The notes beneath the pieces are model-generated. The model saw only the letters and a list, made by a program, of their open reading frames with translations. It was not told the origin of the DNA and did no database searches. A stretch of DNA of 64,000 bases, from NCBI GenBank assembly GCA_014378195.1, contig JACMOC010000083.1, forward strand, positions 132,149 through 196,148, given 5' to 3'. Origin of the DNA: Oligoflexus sp. (GTDB taxonomy: Bacteria > Bdellovibrionota_B > Oligoflexia > Oligoflexales > Oligoflexaceae). The first letter of the stretch is position 1; the number at the start of each line of letters is the position of its first letter. Positions 45,101-53,759 of this stretch are shown here, one piece after another. The position numbers were made by a program, and so were the translations under genes.

Positions 45101-48100
45101 TGGTACCCAAATCTTCACTCCTACAAGAGGACTCTATGAGCTCGAAGAATAATCAAGATTGGTTGCATTTGGAAAACATCCTGCGCGAAATGCAGGAAGC
45201 CCAAAGAAAAACGACTGACGCTCATACCCTCTTTCTAGAAAACCAACGGCAGTTTCAACATATACTTCGCGAAGCTCTATTAGGGAGCGAAGGTTCTATC
45301 CCGCTGATGCGCGAGGCCGCTCCGGTTGCACGAGCAGTTGAACGTGCCCCACGAACATCAGCTCCCGTTCGCGAACCTGCCTCCCTCACTCCAAGAACTC
45401 GCGATGCAGCGAATCCAATCTCCAGGCCAACGGAGGCCCCAACTCCGCCGCCTGTCTCAGTACCCAAGGCTCCGTCCGTAGCAGTAGCGCCTATGGAACA
45501 AGAAAACAAAGCGGCCTCAGGGAAAAGCGATGAGGCTGCCGTATTCCGTATCATAGCCGATGCTACAGGGTTTCCGGTCGAGATGCTTTCCACCGAAATG
45601 CAACTCGAAAGTGATCTCGGTATCGATTCCATCAAGAAGGTAGAGATTTTTTCTCAGGTTCAGAGTGCTCATCCCCGTCTGCCTGCAGATGCAAGCCGTA
45701 TGAATGAAGTCCACTCGATCGCTGATCTCCTTGTGTATATTGGTGGTTCGGGCGATGCCATACCAACAGCGAACGCAGATGAATCCGCGGAGGAGCGCAA
45801 AGGCGCCTGGTCGGCAAGCCCGGTTGCTTTCGTGGCCAGTCGCTCAAGCGAAGTTCGCCAGACTATCCTCGAGGCCATCAGCGACAAGACAGGCTTTCCA
45901 ACGGAAATGCTGAATGACGACATGGATCTTGAATCGGATCTTGGAGTGGATTCGATCAAAAAAGTCGAAATTTTTTCCCATCTTCAGGAAAAGTTTCCTC
46001 ATGTTCCTTTCCAAGCAGCCGCTCTTAATGAGCTCCATAAAATTGCCGACATCCTGCATCGCATAAATGCTGGGTCAGGAATCGCTGCCGCGCCTTCCGT
46101 CAACGTTCCCCACGAAGTGGACAACCACAGCATCCTTTGGGATGTCATCGCTGAAAAAACCGGTTATCCTGCAGAAGTTCTGACACTTTCGATGGATCTT
46201 GAATCGGACCTAGGGATCGACTCTATCAAACGAGTTGAAATCCTTTCGGCTCTCACCGAGCGATTACCGCAGTTAAAAGATCAATCGGCCACTGAAGTGC
46301 GCACTCTTGAAGATATGCTTCATTTGCTCAATAGACCTCGAGGCAGTGAAGTTAGGGCCCCCGACGAAGAAGGCCTTGCCTTGAGTCTAATGAACCCTGA
46401 GGCCACGGAGTGGGATCTCAGTTCAAAAAAAAAATCGACCAATTTCGATAGAGTCGACGACGTCCCTGAAGGACTAGAAGATGAGGGGAGTTCATCGCGA
46501 GCCACCTCATCCTCCAATGTCTCCATCGTGTCCTCACAAGTCGGTTGCTGGAAACTCAAAGCCACGCCCTGGTCGCCAAACGGTCCACGTCGCGATCCCA
46601 AGGGATTTGGTGAAATCTGGATCATCGATGACGGGAGTGCACTCGCCGAAAGTCTGCACAAGGCTTTAGCCTCACGGTCGCGATGCCAGTTGATTTCCCA
46701 GACGAGTGCCGAGCGTTTGGCTATTCCCGGGGATCTTGAGGGCGTCTTCATCCTCAGTCCGACCGATTTTGATCAACAGCCTCTGAAGTGGCTCCTAAAT
46801 ACCGCGAAAATCCTCCAACGCTGCGCCATGATTATTCAAGAGAATCAAGGCTTTGTAGTGACCGTCACACGCAACGGTGGTGAATTTGGTCTCGACGGGC
46901 TTTCTCATCTCAACCAAATCTACGGAGGAGGATCACCTGCCTTTGTTAAAACGATCGCCCATGAATGGCCCGGCGTACATGTTCGAGCCGTGGATATGGG
47001 GCGTGATTTTAGCGATAACGACGAAGCGGCGCAGCGATGTTTTGAAGCTGCTTTTTGGGTCGGCCCCCTAGAAATTGGCGTTTCGAAGGAGCGGGCCCTA
47101 ACATTGCGGCTCGAAGAAGAGAGTTTTGCCCAACAGACCCCGACTCGCATCCTCAATCGTGGTGACACTGTTCTTGTAACCGGCGGAGCTCGCGGTGTAA
47201 CGGCAACGACCTTGATAGCTCTTGCAAAACGTTATCCGGTCCGGTTTGTGATCTGGGGACGCACCCCGTTAAGTGCACCTGAATCCCGCGAAACACGCGA
47301 CCTCACCGAGCCTGCTGCGATCAAAAAGCAGCTGCTCTTTCTCAATCCGGAATTGAGCCATCCCAAGGATTTGGAAAAAGCGTATCGCCATATACTCTCG
47401 CAACGCGAGCTGAATGAGACCTTTGCAGCGCTTCGTCGTTACGGGGCTGAGGTTCTCTACGAGGTCGTCGATGTCAGCAAGGACGGCGATCTTCGTGTAG
47501 CCATTCAAAGTCTGCAGGAACGTTTTTCAGTCATCCGCGGCATCATTCATGGCGCCGGTGTGATACGCGACAAACTCATGGTTGATCAAAACGAAGATGA
47601 GCTCTCAGAAGTCCTTGATACCAAGCTTCGCTTGCTCCCGTATCTGGAACAGCTCGCACAAAACGGAACGGCGTGGATGGTTCTCTTTTCATCCTCGACC
47701 GCTCGTCTTGGCCGCAAAGGGCAGGGTGCCTACGGTCTCGCCAACGAGATTCTCAATCGTGCAGCGTCCTTTTTTAGTACGCAATATGGCTGTCGATCCC
47801 TCGCCCTAAACTGGGGTCCCTGGGATGGCGGTATGGTTCATGACGGCCTCAAAAAGCTTTTTGCAAGCGAAGGCCTCGGCACGATTCCTCTCTCGGTAGG
47901 CGCCTCGCTGCAGACTTATCTCTTGGAGCATCCCAGCCTTGGTTCAGGTGAGTGGCTAGTACTCGGCGAAGGCGGACGCGCGATACTCGGTGACCAGATT
48001 GTTAAACACGAACGCACCCTCGCCAAACAAACGGTAAGAATAGCGCTGACGCCCGTTTTGATGGATCACGTTATTAAACATCGGGCTGTGGTGCCGGCGG

Positions 48101-48876
48101 CTCTCCTCAGCGAATGGATGGTTGCTGCTGCAAGCCCGTTTTATCCTCTTCAGATTTTGAAGAGTATCAACGGGTTTCAGGTCTGGAAGGGCCTCATTCT
48201 AGACGTCGATACAGAGCTCACTTTAGAAATCGTTGCCAGCAGCTTCGACACTCATACTATGGAATGCATCATGCGAAGCCGGACGCCGGAGGGCCAGTTA
48301 CGGCCCCACGCGCACGCGGTTTTAGAATTTGCGCCAGAGTTCGAGCGTTCGCCGGCTATCCCTCTCGCCTTTGAAGTCGACCGCAACCTGAATACGCTTG
48401 ATCCCTACGAAGGCATTCTGTTCCACGGGGAAAGCCTGCAGCTCATCGATTCTGTAGTGATGAGTGATGAAGATCGTTTTGTTGCGACGCTTCAGCTCCA
48501 CGGCGACCCCGAGTCTTGGGACAGTCAATTCAAGGCGTCGAGTTGGAGCGCGCAAGCTCCTCTCCTCGATGCTGTATTTCAAGGGGCCATCGTCTGGAGC
48601 AGCTTGAGTCAGAGCAGCCGTTGTTTGCCAAGCAAATTCAATAGAGCCGTATTTTATCAGGCATGGAAACCGCAGAAAGCCATACTTGACCTCCACATAA
48701 GACAAGAAGGCGAGCATAAGCTTGTCGCGGATGCAAAAGTATGGGCATTGGATGGGCAGTTGATAGCCGAAGTGCTGGGTTTTGAAGCGACGCTTGACGC
48801 TTCGCTAGCCGCATCGTTTGCCCAAAAGGTACTGCTCACGGAAGATGATGCGTCTAATGCTAAGGGACACGTATGA
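42130..48876 (+). CDS. pfaA: PfaA-type PUFA synthase: KS-MAT-ACP-ACP-ACP-KR-DH
   Basis: This is a 2248-residue iterative multifunctional synthase. KS spans about 20-470 (Cys221 in AACASS, His356 in EAHGTGT, His394 in GHTKAAAG). The malonyl transferase spans about 575-900 (Ser680 in GHSYGE). A Pro/Ala-rich linker precedes three ACPs with phosphopantetheine serines 1167, 1275 and 1365, each in LESDLG(I/V)DSIK. The KR spans about 1680-1900 (VTGGARGV, Tyr1868 in GAYGLANE). A C-terminal PS-DH-like hot-dog follows (His1980 in DHVIKHRAVVPAALL). Three ACPs is at the low end for PUFA synthases. ATG 42130 overlaps the pfaD stop, with GGGAGA upstream. It also overlaps pfaC by four bases. Confidence 0.96.
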   Translation: MSQGSLDKNEASSSSQRSRTGIAVIGVGAMFPDATNVEEYWKNIVTGHDSIRAIPLSHWRPEDYFDADPKKPDHTYSQAGGFLKPYAFDPLKFGIAPHAIEATDTTQLLGMVCAHEALVDAGYGPGREFNHDRTSCIIGVTGSLELVIPLGARLGHPAWKKALKNAGVADDVAAQVVEDIAASYVPWQENSFPGLLGNVVAGRIASRFDLGGSNAVVDAACASSLAALSMAAMELESGRADMVITGGMDTFNDIFMYMCFSKTPALSPTGHSRPFDADGDGTSIGEGLGAVILKRLEDAERDGDRIYAVIKGIGSGSDGKGQAIYAPAAKGQYKALTRAYEAADVTTDTIELIEAHGTGTKVGDGVEIDALAQVYGTTDVKHCVIGSVKSQIGHTKAAAGAAGLIKAVMAVHHKIQPPTLKIRKPLTKLAGAPFQVLDQARPWITRGDHLRRAAVSAFGFGGSNFHCVVEEYPKTEKPVTWDDDIHLFTWSAESKEDLVRAVAKTRAQIEGDLSLAPVLARQSRRSFSATQPHRLSLWAKGSEELSRRFATVDAAAAGKATTGIVYSNVSEPLEKSIGLVFAGQGSQAPGMLRELMLTFPEALESLEVGSRILREAEGATPSLMDYIYPSQAFSDDEKNAQKAALTATRIAQLALGTVGAALLAILKRFGVKASLVAGHSYGELLALYASGVLKLEDMLKASYQRGLLMEKAGREGGGMLAVMASAERVQALLESEHIDAVIANFNSQEQVVVGGKTIELERLKVSLKASRISCKSLEVSTAFHTDFVSDAARTFDAWLQTSVSFEKPAIPVYSNLLGGQYPIDKIQETLSAQLGAPVRFQSMIAAMAAPGVTLVEVGPGRKIHGLLKSADTSFAVDSDSKSSLLGLVALLAELSAAGHTLDLTQWHPGSEVVPVRPITKTFTVILTGANYRAPRKDIAKPKPSTPLKVDENPSLATGRPLVLAEGKAKAEAPRKVDGALPRQATFAPRALVPKSSLLQEDSMSSKNNQDWLHLENILREMQEAQRKTTDAHTLFLENQRQFQHILREALLGSEGSIPLMREAAPVARAVERAPRTSAPVREPASLTPRTRDAANPISRPTEAPTPPPVSVPKAPSVAVAPMEQENKAASGKSDEAAVFRIIADATGFPVEMLSTEMQLESDLGIDSIKKVEIFSQVQSAHPRLPADASRMNEVHSIADLLVYIGGSGDAIPTANADESAEERKGAWSASPVAFVASRSSEVRQTILEAISDKTGFPTEMLNDDMDLESDLGVDSIKKVEIFSHLQEKFPHVPFQAAALNELHKIADILHRINAGSGIAAAPSVNVPHEVDNHSILWDVIAEKTGYPAEVLTLSMDLESDLGIDSIKRVEILSALTERLPQLKDQSATEVRTLEDMLHLLNRPRGSEVRAPDEEGLALSLMNPEATEWDLSSKKKSTNFDRVDDVPEGLEDEGSSSRATSSSNVSIVSSQVGCWKLKATPWSPNGPRRDPKGFGEIWIIDDGSALAESLHKALASRSRCQLISQTSAERLAIPGDLEGVFILSPTDFDQQPLKWLLNTAKILQRCAMIIQENQGFVVTVTRNGGEFGLDGLSHLNQIYGGGSPAFVKTIAHEWPGVHVRAVDMGRDFSDNDEAAQRCFEAAFWVGPLEIGVSKERALTLRLEEESFAQQTPTRILNRGDTVLVTGGARGVTATTLIALAKRYPVRFVIWGRTPLSAPESRETRDLTEPAAIKKQLLFLNPELSHPKDLEKAYRHILSQRELNETFAALRRYGAEVLYEVVDVSKDGDLRVAIQSLQERFSVIRGIIHGAGVIRDKLMVDQNEDELSEVLDTKLRLLPYLEQLAQNGTAWMVLFSSSTARLGRKGQGAYGLANEILNRAASFFSTQYGCRSLALNWGPWDGGMVHDGLKKLFASEGLGTIPLSVGASLQTYLLEHPSLGSGEWLVLGEGGRAILGDQIVKHERTLAKQTVRIALTPVLMDHVIKHRAVVPAALLSEWMVAAASPFYPLQILKSINGFQVWKGLILDVDTELTLEIVASSFDTHTMECIMRSRTPEGQLRPHAHAVLEFAPEFERSPAIPLAFEVDRNLNTLDPYEGILFHGESLQLIDSVVMSDEDRFVATLQLHGDPESWDSQFKASSWSAQAPLLDAVFQGAIVWSSLSQSSRCLPSKFNRAVFYQAWKPQKAILDLHIRQEGEHKLVADAKVWALDGQLIAEVLGFEATLDASLAASFAQKVLLTEDDASNAKGHV

Positions 48877-51800
48877 AGTCGATAGCTATCGTTAGCGCGG
48901 GCATTCGTTTTCCGGGTGCCGATAATATTTTGGCATTCACCCGAGTTTTGAGCGAAGCGCTCGATATGTCAAGCGCCGTCGACGAAACTCGCTGGGTAAA
49001 ACGAGCTCAAAGAGATGCGAAAAACGAGGGTTTTTTCCACCCGAGAGCCTATCGAATCGAAACGCCTCAGACCGATGCTGAAGGCCTTGCCATAACACCC
49101 GAGATCCTTGCAGGCCTCGATCCCCTCTTTCATTTAAGCCTGAACGCTGCCCGTGATGCTTGGGATGGGTCGCGAACCGAAGCCCTTGATAAAAAGCGCT
49201 GCGGCGTTATCCTTGGTAATATTGCGCTGCCAACGGAAACATCAACGCGTATGGCGCTGAGTTGGTTGAGTGAACAATGGGGCCTCGGCGGATCGGCCCA
49301 TAGCTTTGACGGGAAAAACTTAAGTCCAGCGGCCATGCCTGCTCTTGTCATAGCTCAGGCACTGGGATTAAGTGGCAATACATTTACTCTCGATGCAGCG
49401 TGTGCCTCGTCTCTTTATGCTTTAAAACTCGCCGCCGATGAATTGACCGAAGGTCGGCTCGATTATGTTCTTGCCGGTGGATTGAGTCGTCCTGATCCGC
49501 TTTATACCCAAGTCGGTTTCACGGCTCTCGATGCTTTATCCCGATCGGGACGGTCGTTTCCTCTCGATGCACGCGCCGACGGTCTGATGGTGGGCGAAGG
49601 CGCTGGTATCTTTGGACTCAAGCGTCTCGAGGACGCCGAGCGACAAGGCGATACGATATTGGGCGTAATTCGGGGCGTAGGGCTTTCCAATGACCGCGAG
49701 GCCGGTTTGATGGCGCCTTCAGACGAGGGCCAGTGGCGGGCCATGCAAGCGGCCTATGTCGACGCTGAATGGGAACCGAAAAGTGTCGAGCTTATCGAGT
49801 GTCATGCGACCGGAACCGCTCTCGGTGATGCGACGGAAATCAAAAGTCTGACGCGCATTCGAAACAATGCCCCGGCCGTTATCGGGTCGGTAAAAGGCAA
49901 CGTAGGGCACATGCTTACGGCAGCGGGTGCGGCTGGGATAGCTAAAATACTGCTTGCCTTCAAAGAAAAAACCTACTGGCCAACGGCGAATTTTGAGTCC
50001 GCTCCTGCGAGTTGGAATCTGACAAGCCATGGTCTTCGCATACTCAAAAAACCCGAACCGTGGACGACTCGTCACGAGCTGCGACGCGCTGCGATTAGCG
50101 GCTTTGGATTTGGCGGAATAAACGCTCATTTGCTGCTCGAGGACTATAAACCTGACGTCTCCGAAACAGTTGTCCGAATAAAATCGCGTAAAAAGGTAGC
50201 GGTTGTCCGTGCGGTTGACCTGCAGGCCCGTGGTGACGAAACCAAGGACTTTACCTTAGGTTACAAACAGTTCCGTATTCCTCCAAAAGAAATGAATGAT
50301 ATACTGCCTCAGCAGATCGGAACTTTGCAGGCGATGAACGCCCTCAAAGCATTGCCCGCTCTCGACAAAGAAAAAATAGGATGTTTTGTCGGTGTCGAGC
50401 TCGATCCTCTGACGAATCTTTTTGCGACTCGTTGGCAGTTGCAGGATAGCCTTCCAACGGTCGATCTCTCGCCTTATATGCCGGCCTTAGGGGCAAACCA
50501 GGTTATGGGTTCGCTTGCCAGCATTGCCGCTTCTCGCTGCGCACGCGAACTTTCTCTAGGTGGTGCATCTTTTACAGTCGCTGCAATGGAAGCCTCCGGC
50601 CTCAAGGCCCTGGAGCTTGCCTTCCGGGCTGTCGCGCGCGGTGAGTTACATGCCGCTCTGGTGCTTGCGACCGATATGGGGACCAGTCATCGGGCTCAAA
50701 GTCAGGTAACGGCGCGTTATGGCGAAAGGGGGCAACAGGCGGTTGATGCAAACGTCGCGCTGCTTCTCATGGACGAACAAAAAGCGATCGACGCGGGTCT
50801 ACCCAATTACGTGATACTTGATGATTTTGCTGAATTCGCCGCCGATCTTGATCTTCCTCTGAGCGAAGGCACACTCTGGATTGAAGATATCAATCGGAAC
50901 ATGAGTTGGGTGCAGGGCCTTGGCCATCCGCATAAAAAAATCGTGGAAGCCCGTGGAAACAACTACAAAGGCGCCGCTCATGGTCTGAGTTCGCTTTTGG
51001 AGATCTGGGCGCAACCCGTAAAAGAAAACGCTCGAGCCAGTTTCCTACTTCGCAATCATGCTCTGCATTATGTGAGTTGGATGCAAAAATCCGCCTTGCC
51101 AGTCGTTCGCACGCTTGAGGCACATACGAGCGGAACCTATACAGTTCCTCGCCGGGACCTTATATTACCATCGGCCCAATCGATATTCGGGGAATTGATG
51201 ACGCCGCAGGAGCCCGTTCCTGTTCAAACTGTTCCGTCGCAGGAGGTTTCCGACCAAGCTCGGCAACCGATTCAATACGGTCGCTCGCACCAACTTTTGA
51301 GTGATCTCATTGAACAGGAAAAGCTGTCCATTGTAGCCCATACACAATTTCTGAACTACCGAAGCGAGGGGGATGCGCTCATTGCGCAGCTCCTTCAAGG
51401 GCATGCCGTTCAATCCCAGACGCTCGAACCAGCATCGCGCTGGCGCTGGGTAGAAGCTCCGCTGAATCCCTCAAAAGCGCTTTACGATTATGCCGCCTGC
51501 ACTGAATTTGCCGAGGGCAAAATCAGCAAAGTGTTTGGAGAGGCTTTTGCCGAAGCCGACACTTATCCCACACGCGTTCGCCTTCCGGCCGAACGTCTCC
51601 TGCTTTGTCATCGCGTGATGAAACTCGACGCAGAGGCAAAGAGCCTCGGACGTGGCACGATGGTGACTGAGCATGATGTGTTTGCAAACGCTTGGTATCT
51701 TGAAGATGGCTTCATGCCGACCAGTATCGCTGTCGAATCCGGACAAGCGGATCTCATGCTATCGTCGTATCTGGGTGCCGATTTTCAAACAAAAGGCCAG

Positions 51801-53759
51801 GCCGTATATCGTTTGCTCGATGCGCGCGTAAATTTTTATAGCGAACTCCCCCGGATTGGGGAAACGATTCGTTACGAGATTGAGGTCAAAAAATTCTTCG
51901 AGCAAAGTGGAACACTCTTTTTTAATTTTGCTTTTGAAGCTTTTGTCGGGGATCGCCCCTTCATGAGTATGGTCGACGGCTGTGCCGGCTTTTTTTCCCA
52001 GGCAGCGCTCGATGAAGGCCGCGGCGCCAAACGCAGTCAGCTTCAGCTGAAGGGGCATGCAGGGAAAATTACAGGTGAATTCGCGCCTTATGTCCCCATG
52101 ACTCTAGAAAATTATAACGACGAACAGATCGAAGCGCTGCGCGACGGCCGGTACGAGGATGCGTTTGGTCAGGCCTTTGCCTTGCTTCCTTTGAATGAAC
52201 CAAAGAGTTTGCCTGGTGGCGATATGAAACTTGTTCATCGCATACTGACACTCGAACCAAGCGGAGGACGCTTCGGAATTGGCCGTATCGTCGGCGAAGC
52301 GGACATTCATCCCGATGATTGGTTTCTTACCTGTCACTTCGTGGACGATCAAGTGATGCCCGGCACCCTCATGTATGAATGTTGTCTTCATACGTTACGC
52401 GTTTTCCTGATGCGTGCGGGCTGGGTAGGGGAGAAAAGCGAACAGCATTTCATGCCTGTGCCCGGTGTCTGGTCCCAGCTTAAATGCCGAGGTCAGGTTC
52501 TTTCAACGACAAAACGTGTGACGTACGAGATCGAAATCAAAGAGATGGGCTACGGTCCTGACGCTTATGTGGTTTGCGATGCTCTAATGTACGCTGATGA
52601 TAAACCTATCGTCGATATCACGGATATGAGCCTCAAACTCCCCGGTACTACGAAGGCGAAGCTTGATCAACTTTGGGCGGCAGTGCCTCGTTTGAGCACG
52701 CACAGCGCACCAGCCTATTCGTACGAGCAGATCCTGGCCTTCTCTGATGGCAATCCATCCGATTGTTTCGGCCCTATTTATAAGCCTTTTGATCACGATC
52801 GTAAGATCGCGCGACTGCCGAGACCGCCGTTCCAATTTCTCGATAGTGTGGAGTGGGTAGAAGGTCCCTTGATGAAGCAAAATGTCGGAACTCGATTGCT
52901 TGCCCATTACGAACTTCCGGATGACGCGTGGTATTGGGCTTGTCACAACGATCGTTTGCCCTTTTCGGTTTTGGTTGAAATCGCCTTGCAGCCTTGTGGT
53001 TTGATGGCGGCTTATATGGGCTCCGCCCTTCAAAGCGAACGAGATCTCAAATTCCGCAACCTTTCGGGCGAGGCGGTGACTCTGCAGGATATACGCAAGG
53101 GCTCAGGACGTCTTTCGATCGAGGTTCAGTCGACAAAGATTGCGCGCAGTGGCGACATGATCATTCAGGATTATAGCTTCCGTGTGTTTAACCCCATAGG
53201 GGATGTTTACGTCGGTACAACAAGCTTTGGGTTTTTCACAGAGGAGGCCCTTGCGCAGCAGGCTGGACTTCGTGGTATCGCGAGCTTTGTCGAGACTCCA
53301 ATACAAAGAGAATATCCGAAGAGCAAAGCCGTGCCCGGCGGACAACTCCGTATGGTGGATCGATGGGACGAAACGCCCGGAAAAGTATTCGGCGCAAAAA
53401 AGGTCGATCCAAACGAGTGGTTTTTTGCGGCTCACTTTTTTGAAGATCCCGTAATGCCTGGTTCACTCGGCCTCGAATCTTTGCTGCAGATCCTTGAGGT
53501 TAAGGCTAATCAAAGCTGGCCCGAAGTTCCGGCATGGCGCGTGCGTCTAGGATCGCACCACAACTGGACCTATCGGGGCCAGGTGCGAAAGCATAACAAA
53601 GACGTGCGGCTCATGCTTGATATAAAGGAAGAGTCGCAGCATCACATGCGTGTCGACAGTGTTCTTTATTGTGACGGCCTAGCCATCTACAAACTCGATG
53701 GACTTGAGATTGAAGCGGCCGAAGGCCGTTTGCGCCAGATGAATCCATCCCAAATATAG
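48873..53759 (+). CDS. pfaC: PfaC-type PUFA synthase: KS-CLF-four hot-dog (DH) domains
   Basis: This 1628-residue protein begins with a KS (Cys177 in AACASS, His311 in ECHATGT, His346 in GHMLTAAG). A chain-length-factor-like KS (about 500-720) has the active Cys replaced (VAAMEASG, Glu573). Four FabA-like hot-dog folds follow. The first (about 880-1050) lacks the catalytic His (FANAWYLEDG). The second has His1155 and Glu1169 (CHFVDDQVMPG). The third has His1358 in a divergent loop (ACHNDRLPFS). The fourth has His1521 and Glu1535 (AHFFEDPVMPG). This is the DH tetradomain known from PfaC. No acyltransferase (AGPAT) domain is fused. Its last 73 bases overlap a convergent gene. Confidence 0.95.
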   Translation: MKSIAIVSAGIRFPGADNILAFTRVLSEALDMSSAVDETRWVKRAQRDAKNEGFFHPRAYRIETPQTDAEGLAITPEILAGLDPLFHLSLNAARDAWDGSRTEALDKKRCGVILGNIALPTETSTRMALSWLSEQWGLGGSAHSFDGKNLSPAAMPALVIAQALGLSGNTFTLDAACASSLYALKLAADELTEGRLDYVLAGGLSRPDPLYTQVGFTALDALSRSGRSFPLDARADGLMVGEGAGIFGLKRLEDAERQGDTILGVIRGVGLSNDREAGLMAPSDEGQWRAMQAAYVDAEWEPKSVELIECHATGTALGDATEIKSLTRIRNNAPAVIGSVKGNVGHMLTAAGAAGIAKILLAFKEKTYWPTANFESAPASWNLTSHGLRILKKPEPWTTRHELRRAAISGFGFGGINAHLLLEDYKPDVSETVVRIKSRKKVAVVRAVDLQARGDETKDFTLGYKQFRIPPKEMNDILPQQIGTLQAMNALKALPALDKEKIGCFVGVELDPLTNLFATRWQLQDSLPTVDLSPYMPALGANQVMGSLASIAASRCARELSLGGASFTVAAMEASGLKALELAFRAVARGELHAALVLATDMGTSHRAQSQVTARYGERGQQAVDANVALLLMDEQKAIDAGLPNYVILDDFAEFAADLDLPLSEGTLWIEDINRNMSWVQGLGHPHKKIVEARGNNYKGAAHGLSSLLEIWAQPVKENARASFLLRNHALHYVSWMQKSALPVVRTLEAHTSGTYTVPRRDLILPSAQSIFGELMTPQEPVPVQTVPSQEVSDQARQPIQYGRSHQLLSDLIEQEKLSIVAHTQFLNYRSEGDALIAQLLQGHAVQSQTLEPASRWRWVEAPLNPSKALYDYAACTEFAEGKISKVFGEAFAEADTYPTRVRLPAERLLLCHRVMKLDAEAKSLGRGTMVTEHDVFANAWYLEDGFMPTSIAVESGQADLMLSSYLGADFQTKGQAVYRLLDARVNFYSELPRIGETIRYEIEVKKFFEQSGTLFFNFAFEAFVGDRPFMSMVDGCAGFFSQAALDEGRGAKRSQLQLKGHAGKITGEFAPYVPMTLENYNDEQIEALRDGRYEDAFGQAFALLPLNEPKSLPGGDMKLVHRILTLEPSGGRFGIGRIVGEADIHPDDWFLTCHFVDDQVMPGTLMYECCLHTLRVFLMRAGWVGEKSEQHFMPVPGVWSQLKCRGQVLSTTKRVTYEIEIKEMGYGPDAYVVCDALMYADDKPIVDITDMSLKLPGTTKAKLDQLWAAVPRLSTHSAPAYSYEQILAFSDGNPSDCFGPIYKPFDHDRKIARLPRPPFQFLDSVEWVEGPLMKQNVGTRLLAHYELPDDAWYWACHNDRLPFSVLVEIALQPCGLMAAYMGSALQSERDLKFRNLSGEAVTLQDIRKGSGRLSIEVQSTKIARSGDMIIQDYSFRVFNPIGDVYVGTTSFGFFTEEALAQQAGLRGIASFVETPIQREYPKSKAVPGGQLRMVDRWDETPGKVFGAKKVDPNEWFFAAHFFEDPVMPGSLGLESLLQILEVKANQSWPEVPAWRVRLGSHHNWTYRGQVRKHNKDVRLMLDIKEESQHHMRVDSVLYCDGLAIYKLDGLEIEAAEGRLRQMNPSQI

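Noticed and set aside
35706-53759. Reading the large KS-containing genes as an antibiotic-type polyketide cluster
   Set aside because: Tandem ACPs with LESDLGIDSIK, KS-CLF plus FabA-like dehydratases and a PfaD reductase are diagnostic of PUFA synthase; there is no modular PKS or NRPS logic and no resistance or transport genes.
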